Of a stretch of 64,000 nt of DNA, positions 7,943 through 15,261 are shown piece by piece. Position 1 is the first letter of the stretch, and every line of letters starts with the position of its first letter. The DNA is from UMGS1590 sp900552455 (GTDB lineage: Bacteria > Bacillota > Peptococcia > Peptococcales > Peptococcaceae). The notes under the pieces are model-generated. The model saw nothing but the letters and a program-made list of their open reading frames with translations. It made no database searches and was not told the DNA's origin. A program made the translations under genes and the position numbers. The stretch covers positions 992,001 to 1,056,000 of the forward strand of contig OZ007004.1 of NCBI GenBank assembly GCA_963931105.1. Reading direction: 5' to 3'.

Positions 7943-8665
7943 ATGTTAAACGAACAGCATAAACAAGCATTTTTGCACAACGTTTCTCTCGCCCTCGGCC
8001 GTAACGAAGTGCCAAAAGCCATCGAATCCTACGATTTCACCAAAGGTCCACAGCACCACGTCATGAGCGAAGTGCAGACCCACGAAGAATGCGTTGAACG
8101 CTTCAAAGTAGAATGCGACAAGCTCGCCATTCCTTACACCGAATGTGCACCAAAGGATGTTAAGAAAGTCGTTCTCGACGTCATCAAAGATTACGGCGGT
8201 GGCAAGATCGTCTGCCCAATGGTGCCACAGATGGACGAATTCGGCCTGAACAAAGCCTTCGAAGATGCTGAAGGCAAAGACGGCCTCACCTTCGTAAAGT
8301 GGGACGCTTCCAAGGGCCGCGAATACAACATCAACAACGCCCAGGATGCCAACATCGGTATCACCTTCCCACTTATGGGCATCGCTGAAACCGCAACCCT
8401 CGTGCAGCCAATGACCTCCGGCTCCGGCCGCAGCGTTGGCCTTCTGCCGATCACCCACGTTGCCATCCTGCGCAAGAGCACCATCAAACGCCGCATGGGC
8501 GACACCATGGTTGAACTGCGCAAGATGTATCAGAAGGATCCAGCAGGATTCCCAAGCGCGATCGTTCATATTTCCGGCCCATCCTCCACGTCCGACATCG
8601 AACTCGTTCGTGTCGTTGGGGTACACGGCCCTGTGAACATCACCTACGTGATCGTGAACGACTAA
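7943..8665 (+). CDS. lutC: lactate utilisation protein LutC, LUD domain
   Basis: A 240-residue LUD-domain protein, third subunit of the lactate oxidation complex. The family signature is present in NIGITFPLMGIAETATLV (near residues 134-151) and again at GRSVGLLPITHVAIL near 161, with the closing ISGPSSTSDIELVRVVGVHGP near 213. The start lies three bases after lutB and its ribosome binding site (GGCGGGAAG) is inside the lutB end, so translation is coupled. A very strong terminator follows at 8749. Some LUD proteins of this size stand alone, but the operon makes LutC the clear choice. Confidence 0.92.
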   Translation: MLNEQHKQAFLHNVSLALGRNEVPKAIESYDFTKGPQHHVMSEVQTHEECVERFKVECDKLAIPYTECAPKDVKKVVLDVIKDYGGGKIVCPMVPQMDEFGLNKAFEDAEGKDGLTFVKWDASKGREYNINNAQDANIGITFPLMGIAETATLVQPMTSGSGRSVGLLPITHVAILRKSTIKRRMGDTMVELRKMYQKDPAGFPSAIVHISGPSSTSDIELVRVVGVHGPVNITYVIVND

Positions 8666-8748
8666 GCGCCGCAGTGAGGAGTTAGCCGCTTTGCGGCCGA
8701 TCTCGCTTCGCTTGATCGGAGTGAGGAGTTAGGAGTTTCTCAAAAATT

Positions 8749-8803
8749 AACCGTCGCTGTTTTCTCATAAACCTTGAGAGAACAGCGACGGTTTTGTTTT
8801 TTG
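8749..8803 (+). terminator. terminator of the lut operon
   Basis: An 18-base stem (8749-8766 with 8775-8792) with an eight-base loop, followed by TTTTGTTTTTTG. Confidence 0.92.
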
Positions 8804-8823
8804 TCAAAAAATCGCAGACAAAA

Positions 8824-8862
8824 AAGGTGACAATCGAAATGAAACATTACGATTGTCACCTT
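8824..8862 (-). terminator. terminator of the exported copper-amine-oxidase-N protein
   Basis: AAGGTGACAATCG (8824-8836) pairs with CGATTGTCACCTT (8850-8862). On the minus strand the stem is followed by TTTTTTG. Confidence 0.85.
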
Positions 8863-8934
8863 CATTTTCAACTCCTCACTGAATGCGGGCGGAGCGATGC
8901 GTTCCCGCGAAGCGGCTCACTCCTCACTCACGAA

Positions 8935-9450
8935 TCAGCGCGTGATCGTGACCACTCTTGTGTTGCCGTCCCAGACAACGCTGGCGCCGAGAGATTCTGC
9001 GATAACGCGGGCAGGGACCATGGTGCGTCCGCCGATAGAGGTTGCCGGCACGTCGATCTCCTTGGTGTGGGAGAGCACGAAATTGATGGCAGCCTGCGAG
9101 GTTGGATTGGCTTCATACACCTGGAACAGCGTGTAGTCTGCGCAGAACAGCGTTTTCTGATCGAGCACGAGGCTCATGATGCGGTTGGTCTGTGGATCGT
9201 AGCCGGAGACCGTGCGGGTGTCTGCAAAATATTCCACCTGAGCGCCGAGGGCTTCAAAGATCGCGCGCAATGGCACCATCGTGCGTCCGTCCTGGATCAC
9301 TGGTGGCTGGTCGGTGCTGAGATATTGGCCGTTGACAAAAACCTGGATATCTGCAGCGGCAGCATCCTCTGGCTGTGCAGCCGGCAGGATCACTGAGAAA
9401 GCGAGCACAAAAAGCATCAGCAGGCTCGCCAGAGTTTTCTTATGATTCAT
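8935..9450 (-). CDS. exported copper amine oxidase N-terminal domain protein
   Basis: A 171-residue secreted protein with a signal peptide (NHKK, then a hydrophobic run from about residue 7, cleavage probably after AQPEDAAAA near 33). The rest is one copper-amine-oxidase-N (Cu_amine_oxidN1) domain of the stalk type: two repeats of the pattern DGRTMVPLRAIFEALGA (near 55) and GGRTMVPARVIAESLGA (near 139), each followed by W/Y-x-D-TRTV strands. Such domains are common in clostridial cell-wall proteins and have no catalytic residues; their role is structural or adhesive. The ATG at 9450 follows AAGGAG by nine bases. Standalone gene; TATAAT lies near 9490 on the minus strand. Confidence 0.87.
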   Translation of the reverse strand: MNHKKTLASLLMLFVLAFSVILPAAQPEDAAAADIQVFVNGQYLSTDQPPVIQDGRTMVPLRAIFEALGAQVEYFADTRTVSGYDPQTNRIMSLVLDQKTLFCADYTLFQVYEANPTSQAAINFVLSHTKEIDVPATSIGGRTMVPARVIAESLGASVVWDGNTRVVTITR

Positions 9451-9570
9451 CAGGGTCATCTCCTTTTTTATCATTCAATCATCTTACCTATTATACCGTG
9501 AAATCCACGCCGAAAAAAGGACAAGGCAGTAACAATTAAGCGACAGTGTAGAAAAAATCCCTGTAAAAAG

Positions 9571-9606
9571 AAAAGATCTGACGTCGAAATCTGCGTCAGA
9601 TCTTTT
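9571..9606. terminator. bidirectional terminator next to the intron insertion site
   Basis: AAAAGATCTGACG (9571-9583) pairs perfectly with CGTCAGATCTTTT (9594-9606). Without the intron this hairpin would lie just after the stop codon of the P-type ATPase gene on the minus strand, where it is followed by TTTTCTTTTT, so it is best read as that gene's terminator. Confidence 0.88.
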
Positions 9607-9611
9607 AGTGG

Positions 9612-11494
9612 GTGCGCCCGGCATGGGTAACAACTAGGTGGTGAAAGTCCACTGCGCGCTCGGTAGCAGGAAGCGCTAGCCAAAGGCAAGGGTGTCTGTC
9701 GTGAGGCAGAATCTGAAGGAAGCCAGAGGCAAAGTTCCGGGCCGACGAACAGAAACCGCATAGTAGGCTGTAAAGGGCGGACGATTCTGCCCACCAAGAA
9801 GAAGTCCAATGCTACCCGGACCCAATACAGTAGATGCGGCGGCTACACGAAATGAAAGTGGTTACCCTTACCCGGGGAGATCTTGCGGACGAGAAGTAGG
9901 AAAATCCGAACCTCGGAGTAAAGCTTGCCGCAAGAAGTCAGCAGAGGTCATAGTACTACCAACTATGGTGGGAAGGACCGAACAGTCGTAAGTTTCAGTA
10001 CAACCTGAAAGGAGGATTCACGTCATGACAGCAAAATACTGTAGCAATACAGGCTGCCCACAAAAGGATAGCACGGAATGCAAAGAATATGTGGGAGCGC
10101 CGAATGTGAACCCTCGAGACAGGAAGGAAAGAACTGGTGCCCATCTGTTAGAGAGAATACTCCAACGAGACAATCTCAATAGAGCCTACTTGCAGGTGGA
10201 AAGAAACCATGGCGCACCCGGCATCGACGGCATGACCGTCGAAGAAGCCCTGCCATGGTTAAAGGAACATAAGGAAGATCTCTTAGAAAGTCTACGGAAT
10301 GGAAGCTACAAGCCAAGTCCCGTAAGAAGAAAAGACATTCCAAAACCAGATGGAGGAACAAGGCAACTTGGAATCCCTACCGTCATAGACAGGATCATCC
10401 AACAAGCAATCGCCCAAATCCTCATCCCCATCTACGAACCACAATTCTCAGACGCAAGCTATGGCTACCGGCCAGGACGAAGCGCAAAAGAAGCCATACG
10501 TAAAGTGAAGAAGTATGCAGAAGAAGGCTACACCCATGCCGTGCAAGTCGACCTCAGCAAATACTTCGACACCATTAACCACGACCTGCTCCTGAACCTC
10601 TTGAGACAAACCATCAAAGATGGACGCGTCATAAAGCTCATCAAGAAATATCTCAAGAGCGGCATCATGGCAGACGGCGTCATCGTAAGAACAGAGCAAG
10701 GGACCCCACAAGGAGGCCCACTTTCGCCACTACTGGCAAATATCTATCTCAATGAGTTTGACCGGGAATGGAAAAGGCGCGGAATGAAACACATCCGCTA
10801 CGCAGATGACATCATCATCCTCACCAAAAGTAAACGCGCCGCAGAGCACCAGCTGGAATCCAGCAGGAAATACCTTGAAGGAAAGCTCAAGCTCACCATG
10901 AACACGGAAAAGAGCAAAGTTGTCAGCGTATTCGCCATCAAGCGCTTTAAGTTTCTCGGTTTCTGCATCGGCAAGAATGGAAACGGCATCTACATCAGAG
11001 CGCATAAGAAAAGTCTGAACAAGGCTAAGCAAAAGCTCAGAGCCATTACCAAAAGAAATCGAGGAAGAAACGTCAGAACCATCATGGCAGAAATAGCTCA
11101 GTACATGAAAGGATGGCTCGGCTATTATTACATAGCCGATATGAAACGCACCCTAAAGAGCTGGGACGAATGGCTGAGGCGAAGGATAAGGATGTACATC
11201 TGGAAACAATGGAAGAAAGCACGAACAAGAGTGAAGAATTTGAGGAAGCTAGGCATCTCAAAAGACCAAGCCTACCAGTGGGGAAACACCCGATTAGGCT
11301 ACTGGCGGGTCGCCGGTAGTCCAGTACTCAAATGTTCCATAACAAACGAAAAGCTCGCACAAGCAGGATACATGAATATCCTACAGATGTACGAGCAAAT
11401 TCGAAGGAAGCACTTAAACGATTGAACCGCCGTGTACCGAACGGTACGCACGGTGGTGTGAGAGGTCGGCCCCTAAAGGGGCCTCCTACTCGAT
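9612..11494 (+). mobile_element. group II intron with reverse transcriptase
   Basis: The 5' end GTGCGCCCGGCATGGGTAAC (9612-) is the canonical GUGYG intron start. The 3' end has a domain V hairpin at 11424-11457 (GAACCGCCGTGTAC, CGAA loop, GTACGCACGGTGGT), a domain VI stem GGCCCC-TAAA-GGGGCC and the closing CCTACTCGAT at 11485-11494. The encoded protein sits in domain IV at 10025-11425. The 9612-10024 part is structured intron RNA without genes. Insertion is five bases after a terminator stem on the plus strand, exactly at the stop codon of the ATPase gene, and antisense to that gene. All parts look intact, so it may be mobile. Confidence 0.93.
10025..11425 (+). CDS. ltrA: group II intron reverse transcriptase/maturase
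   Basis: A 466-residue intron-encoded protein. The reverse-transcriptase domain spans about residues 60-300: the YRPGRSAKEAI block near 148, QVDLSKYFDTINHD near 173, GTPQGGPLSPLLANIYL near 230 and the catalytic YADD near 259. A maturase (GIIM) domain follows, with KSLNKAKQKLRAITKRNRG near 330 and the GWLGYYYIADMK block near 363. No HNH endonuclease motif is visible at the C-terminus, so it probably relies on target-primed insertion without second-strand cleavage. AAAGGAGG precedes the ATG at good spacing. It promotes splicing and mobility of the surrounding intron. Confidence 0.95.
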   Translation: MTAKYCSNTGCPQKDSTECKEYVGAPNVNPRDRKERTGAHLLERILQRDNLNRAYLQVERNHGAPGIDGMTVEEALPWLKEHKEDLLESLRNGSYKPSPVRRKDIPKPDGGTRQLGIPTVIDRIIQQAIAQILIPIYEPQFSDASYGYRPGRSAKEAIRKVKKYAEEGYTHAVQVDLSKYFDTINHDLLLNLLRQTIKDGRVIKLIKKYLKSGIMADGVIVRTEQGTPQGGPLSPLLANIYLNEFDREWKRRGMKHIRYADDIIILTKSKRAAEHQLESSRKYLEGKLKLTMNTEKSKVVSVFAIKRFKFLGFCIGKNGNGIYIRAHKKSLNKAKQKLRAITKRNRGRNVRTIMAEIAQYMKGWLGYYYIADMKRTLKSWDEWLRRRIRMYIWKQWKKARTRVKNLRKLGISKDQAYQWGNTRLGYWRVAGSPVLKCSITNEKLAQAGYMNILQMYEQIRRKHLND

Positions 11495-13603
11495 TTAAGC
11501 GCAAATGGCGTCCTCTGGCAGCGCCTTAAGCGGCAGCGGACTCATGCTGCGCAGGCTCACACCAAGCGTGGAGAGATTGTGCAGGGTGGCAGAAGTGGCT
11601 GGCGAGAGGATCCCGGCCACGCCGAGGGCGATGAGGGCGCCGTTAAAACCGATGACGAAGCGGTAGTTTGACTGGATGCGGCGCGTCAGCGCCATGGCGA
11701 TCTGGCGCAGCTTCACAAGCTCCCAGAGGCTGTCGGCAGCGATGGTGACATCGGCGATTTCGCGGGCGATGGCGGCGCCGTCTGAGATGGCGATGCCGCA
11801 GTTGGCCTCTGAAAGGGCCGGTGAATCGTTGATGCCGTCGCCGACCATGATCACCGTGTGACCATTGGCGCGGCTTTCTGCCACAAAGCGCGCTTTGTCA
11901 GCCGGCAGCACTTCGGCGCAGAAACTATCCACACCAACCTCTGCTGCAATGGCTTCAGCGGTACGATAGCTGTCGCCGGTGAGCATGACGGTGTTTGTAA
12001 TGCCCAGATCGCGCAGATAAGCCAGCGCGTCGCGGGCTTCTGCGCGCAGCGGATCGGAAATGCAGATCACAGCCGAAAGCCGCCCGGCGATCGCTAGATA
12101 GAGATGGGAATACTGCGCAGGCAGCGCATCAAAGCGCTCCTTTTCGCCCTCTGGGATGACAACGCCCTCATCTTCAAAGATGAAGTGGCGGCTGCCGATG
12201 AGGACGCGTTCGTCGCCAACGTGGCTGGCAATGCCGTGCGCCACAAGATATTCCACCTTGGAATGGTATTCGTCATGGCGCAGATCGCGGCGCTTGGCTT
12301 CTGCGACAACGGCGTTGGCCATAGAATGTGGGAAATGCTCCTCGAGACAAGCGGCCAGACGCAGCATTTCCGTGGCGTCTTTGCCGTCGAAGGTGACGAT
12401 GTCTGCCACCTGCGGAGAGGCCAGCGTCAGTGTGCCGGTCTTATCGAAGACGATGGTGTCCGCCTGCGCGATGGCTTCGAGGAATTTTCCGCCCTTGACG
12501 GTGATGTGATTTTTCGCAGCCTCGCGAATGGCGCTGAGCACAGCGAGCGGCATGGCAAGCTTGAGCGCACAGCTGAAATCCACCATCAGCACCGAGAGTG
12601 CGCGCGCCGGTGTGCGCGTCAGCGCCAGCGCTGCCAGACTGCCGGCAAACGTGTATGGCACGAGTTTGTCAGCCAGGCTCGACGCTTTGGCCTCGCTGCT
12701 GCTCTTCAGGCGCTCGCTTTTTTCGATCATGGCGACGATCTGGTCGTAGCGGCTTTGCCCGGAGGCTTCTTTGACGAGAACGAGACATTCGCCTTCTTCG
12801 ACAACGGTGCCGGCGTAGATAACGCTGTCCACATGCTTCGGCACAGGGATCGATTCGCCAGTCAGAGAAGCCTGGTTGACGGTGGCTTCTCCTTCGACGA
12901 CGACGCCATCCAGCGGGATCACACCGCCAGCGCGGATGACGATCCTGTCGCCAGGCTGCACGCGGCTTACCGGTGTCAGGACGTCGAGACCGTCTGGCGT
13001 GCGCAGCCAGACACGGTCCACATGGAGGGACATGGCGCTCGCCAAATCGGCGACGGATTTTTTGCGTGTCCAGTCCTCGAGTAGTTCGCCGATCTCAAGC
13101 AGGAAGATGACCGTGCCTGCCGTGCCAAAATCGCCGCGGCCGGCAGAAATGCCAATGGAGATCGCATCCAGCAGCTCGACCTTGAGCTTGCCCTGACGCA
13201 GACAGCAGAGACCGCGCCAGAGAAATGGCACCATGTGACGGACAAAACGCACCATGCGCAGTGGTGCCGGCAGAAAAAGGCGGCAGCCGACACGGGAGAG
13301 CACCTTGCCGATGAGCTTTTCCTTGAACGTGCGGTTGATGGCGCGGGTTGACTGCGCCGGCAGGGAAACAGTGTCGCGGGCCTCGTCCCAATTGAAGCGG
13401 GCGATTTCATCGAGCACAGTGCGGCGCTCGCCGTTATAGCGGATGATCACACCGCCAGTGCGTTCGAACACCTTGACATCGGTGATCTCAGGATGACCGG
13501 CAAGCCACAGCTCGAGACGGTCGGCGTCTGCGACGGAAAGACGGGGAATGTTCAGCCGCAGGCGCATGCGGCCGCGACTTTCATGTACGATGGTTGCTTT
13601 CAT
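11495..13603 (-). CDS. heavy-metal-type P1B ATPase with a non-CPC metal site
   Basis: A 702-residue membrane ATPase that moves a metal ion across the membrane using ATP. Residues 1-70 resemble a heavy-metal-associated fold but lack the CxxC motif. Then come membrane segments, the actuator TGES near 253, the phosphorylation site DKTGTLT near 393, and the hinge GDGINDSPAL near 596, so catalysis is intact. The membrane metal motif, normally CPC, SPC or similar, reads DFSCALK near 345, so the metal cannot be assigned; SC-type sites occur in ATPases linked with manganese or unknown metals. It is the last gene of a minus-strand operon with DUF6110 and a tiny membrane peptide, behind a possible attenuator. 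Confidence 0.88.
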   Translation of the reverse strand: MKATIVHESRGRMRLRLNIPRLSVADADRLELWLAGHPEITDVKVFERTGGVIIRYNGERRTVLDEIARFNWDEARDTVSLPAQSTRAINRTFKEKLIGKVLSRVGCRLFLPAPLRMVRFVRHMVPFLWRGLCCLRQGKLKVELLDAISIGISAGRGDFGTAGTVIFLLEIGELLEDWTRKKSVADLASAMSLHVDRVWLRTPDGLDVLTPVSRVQPGDRIVIRAGGVIPLDGVVVEGEATVNQASLTGESIPVPKHVDSVIYAGTVVEEGECLVLVKEASGQSRYDQIVAMIEKSERLKSSSEAKASSLADKLVPYTFAGSLAALALTRTPARALSVLMVDFSCALKLAMPLAVLSAIREAAKNHITVKGGKFLEAIAQADTIVFDKTGTLTLASPQVADIVTFDGKDATEMLRLAACLEEHFPHSMANAVVAEAKRRDLRHDEYHSKVEYLVAHGIASHVGDERVLIGSRHFIFEDEGVVIPEGEKERFDALPAQYSHLYLAIAGRLSAVICISDPLRAEARDALAYLRDLGITNTVMLTGDSYRTAEAIAAEVGVDSFCAEVLPADKARFVAESRANGHTVIMVGDGINDSPALSEANCGIAISDGAAIAREIADVTIAADSLWELVKLRQIAMALTRRIQSNYRFVIGFNGALIALGVAGILSPATSATLHNLSTLGVSLRSMSPLPLKALPEDAICA

Positions 13604-13643
13604 GTTGATCCTTTCTTTGAAAATAGGAAAATGACAACAGAAA

Positions 13644-13666
13644 AAGCGCCGGCATGCGGCGCTTTC
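13644..13666 (-). terminator. intercistronic hairpin, possible attenuator before the ATPase
   Basis: On the minus strand AAAGCGCCG and CGGCGCTTT form a nine-base stem with a five-base loop followed by TTTTT, between the DUF6110 gene and the ATPase. Partial termination would keep ATPase levels below those of the small proteins. Confidence 0.7.
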
Positions 13667-13674
13667 GAGGGTCT

Positions 13675-13974
13675 TTATACTTCTTCGCCGTCTGCTTCTT
13701 CGCTGGCTTCGGCGTCAGCGATCTCTGCGGCTTCGCGTTCCGCTTCTTCACGGGCAGCGCGCTCCTCGTTGAGATCCTGTGCGGAAGCAAGGATGTCGTT
13801 GGCGTTTTCCTGTACGGTGTCAACCGTGGTCATGACGCAATCCTTTGCGCGCAGCCCGGCAGCAGTGACATGGACATAGGCCTTCTTGGCATCCTTGCTG
13901 GTCAGCAGCTTGATCCCGACAGAACCGAAGAGGGTGCCGCCAACAAAGCAGGCAATCTTTGGAATGATACTCAT
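13675..13974 (-). CDS. DUF6110 family protein, ATPase-associated
   Basis: A 99-residue protein with an N-terminal hydrophobic segment (ACFVGGTLFGSVGIKLL, about residues 8-24) followed by a helix containing TSKDAKKAYVHVTAAGLRAKD and a strongly acidic, glutamate-rich tail. This matches the DUF6110 family, which is regularly found beside heavy-metal P-type ATPases. It probably acts at the membrane with the pump, perhaps as an accessory or chaperone; the acidic tail could bind cations. The start at 13974 follows AAAGGAC. It lies 19 bases after the 26-residue peptide gene and 71 bases before the ATPase. Confidence 0.8.
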   Translation of the reverse strand: MSIIPKIACFVGGTLFGSVGIKLLTSKDAKKAYVHVTAAGLRAKDCVMTTVDTVQENANDILASAQDLNEERAAREEAEREAAEIADAEASEEADGEEV

Positions 13975-13993
13975 TAAGCATTCGTCCTTTCTA

Positions 13994-14074
13994 TTATTTA
14001 TGGTTGTAACCTGTGATCAAAAGCATCATCATGCAGAAAAGGGCACTCCACGCCCAGAAACGGTGCTGTTTCAA
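13994..14074 (-). CDS. 26-residue single-span membrane peptide
   Basis: A tiny gene not expected from automatic calling: TTG start at 14074-14072, preceded by AAAGGAGGGAGAGC, and TAA at 13996-13994. The product begins MKQHRFWAWSALF, has one hydrophobic span (about residues 7-21, including CMMMLLI) and ends TGYNHK, so it is basic at both ends. The next gene (DUF6110) starts 19 bases later with its own ribosome binding site and both are downstream of one promoter. It is inferred to be a small membrane partner of the P-type ATPase or of the DUF6110 protein. The four sulfur residues in the span could bear on metal handling. Confidence 0.65.
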   Translation of the reverse strand: MKQHRFWAWSALFCMMMLLITGYNHK

Positions 14075-14118
14075 AGCTCTCCCTCCTTTGTCTCAGGTTT
14101 GGTTACTCCTATTCGATT

Positions 14119-14127
14119 ATTATAGCA
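14119..14127 (-). promoter_or_regulatory. extended -10 promoter of the ATPase operon
   Basis: TGCTATAAT on the minus strand, 45 bases before the peptide start. No good -35 is visible, in keeping with an extended -10 promoter. Confidence 0.5.
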
Positions 14128-14174
14128 ATGGGGCGAAGGCACATCACGCCGGATCAGACAGAAAATATGCCGGA

Positions 14175-15071
14175 TCAGACAGAAATGCGCCGGTACTGGC
14201 CTGGCGTGTGGCCGAAGCGACGCACAAAGGCTGCGCTGAATTGGCTCGTGCTGCTGTAGCCGACCTCCTGCGCCACCTCGAGCACGGTCATCGTGCTCTC
14301 GCGCAGAAGCCGTGCCGCTTGCGTCAGGCGCTGCTCCTGCAGCCAGGCGTGCAGCGGCTGACCGTAGAGACGGCGGAATTCCTTTTTGAGTGCTGTTGGC
14401 GAGACGCCGAAGCGGGTGCTGAGTCCGTCGATCGTGAGACGTTCATCGAGATGGCAGCGCATATAGCTGGCCACCTCCTGCACGATCTGCGTGAGCGCAC
14501 TGTTGCTATTGCCTGGCGCTACTGCCGGCATTTCGGCGATGAGATCGTGGGTACTCAGGAGATAGAGCAGCTCCAGCGCCTTGAATACGGCATAGCGGCT
14601 TTGCTCCGGCGGTGTGAGCAGTGCAAGATTGGCGCAGGTGGCGCTGGCCCAGGGCGACGCTGCGATCACCGCGCAGCCCTCGTGCGCCTGCATGCGCCGG
14701 CCCACTGCTGCGGTGTTGAGGGGGCCGAAGCCTGTGAGTGCTGACAACGCGGCGAGGCTGGCGCCGGCGCCAGCGCCATCGACGGCGACCAGCAGACCGC
14801 GCAGCCCAGTGGAGGCTTGTACCATTTGCAGTGATCCCACGCTGCTGAGTAGAAGGATGTCCTGCGCCGATACCAGCTCGGTGCGCTGGCGCGTGCGTCT
14901 GAGGGTGAGCGTGCCGTCCAGACAGAAGAAAGCTTCATAATGTTGCGGTGCGAGCTGCAGCGGCAGATGGGCGTTGGCCAGACCGCCGTCAAAGCGCCAG
15001 ACCGTTACGCCGCTCATGGGTGCGCTACAAGCAGACGGTGGAAATGTGTGTGTTGCAAATTCTGCCAACAT
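14175..15071 (-). CDS. AraC family transcriptional regulator
   Basis: A 298-residue regulator. The last 100 residues carry two helix-turn-helix units typical of AraC/XylS: LTIDGLSTRFGVSPTALKKEF near 212 and TVLEVAQEVGYSSTSQFSAAFVRRFGHTPGQYR at the end (about 262-295). The N-terminal 190 residues form a ligand or sensing domain without recognisable identity. The start at 15071 follows AAAGGAGAGAG; an in-frame ATG 30 bases upstream has no site. It is divergent from the MFS transporter at 15262 with facing promoters that share bases, so it probably controls that transporter and itself. Confidence 0.88.
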   Translation of the reverse strand: MLAEFATHTFPPSACSAPMSGVTVWRFDGGLANAHLPLQLAPQHYEAFFCLDGTLTLRRTRQRTELVSAQDILLLSSVGSLQMVQASTGLRGLLVAVDGAGAGASLAALSALTGFGPLNTAAVGRRMQAHEGCAVIAASPWASATCANLALLTPPEQSRYAVFKALELLYLLSTHDLIAEMPAVAPGNSNSALTQIVQEVASYMRCHLDERLTIDGLSTRFGVSPTALKKEFRRLYGQPLHAWLQEQRLTQAARLLRESTMTVLEVAQEVGYSSTSQFSAAFVRRFGHTPGQYRRISV

Positions 15072-15118
15072 GAAGCTCTCTCCTTTGTTAATGTTTTGCA
15101 TTAGTTTGACCCAACTAT

Positions 15119-15147
15119 AGAATACGCTTTTGCTAACTATTTGTCAA
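15119..15147 (-). promoter_or_regulatory. promoter of the araC-type gene
   Basis: Minus-strand TTGACA (15147-15142), 17-base spacer, TATTCT (15124-15119). Confidence 0.7.
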
Positions 15148-15175
15148 TTGCTAAATGCTAACCGTTTTTTACAAT
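15148..15175 (+). promoter_or_regulatory. promoter of the first MFS gene with TGCTAA repeats
   Basis: TTGCTA (15148-15153), 16-base spacer, TACAAT (15170-15175). TGCTAA words at 15131, 15149 and 15157 lie between the divergent promoters and are candidate AraC-protein half-sites. Confidence 0.5.
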
Positions 15176-15261
15176 GGTATCTGCCAGAAAAATGAATAAC
15201 AGATACAGGATGTTCAGTGATAAGATATTCATATACGATCTATCAATCTGGAGGCTGTTTT

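Larger units (their letters stand above)
8673..8928. repeat. AGTGAGGAGTT words flanking two terminators
   Basis: AGTGAGGAGTT occurs at 8673 and 8720 on the plus strand, and its reverse complement AACTCCTCACT at 8870 with a variant at 8918. The four copies bracket the two hairpins at 8749-8803 and 8824-8862, making a nested symmetric block that fills the 8666-8934 gap. It looks like a small palindromic repeat element, but no terminal duplication was found. Confidence 0.5.
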
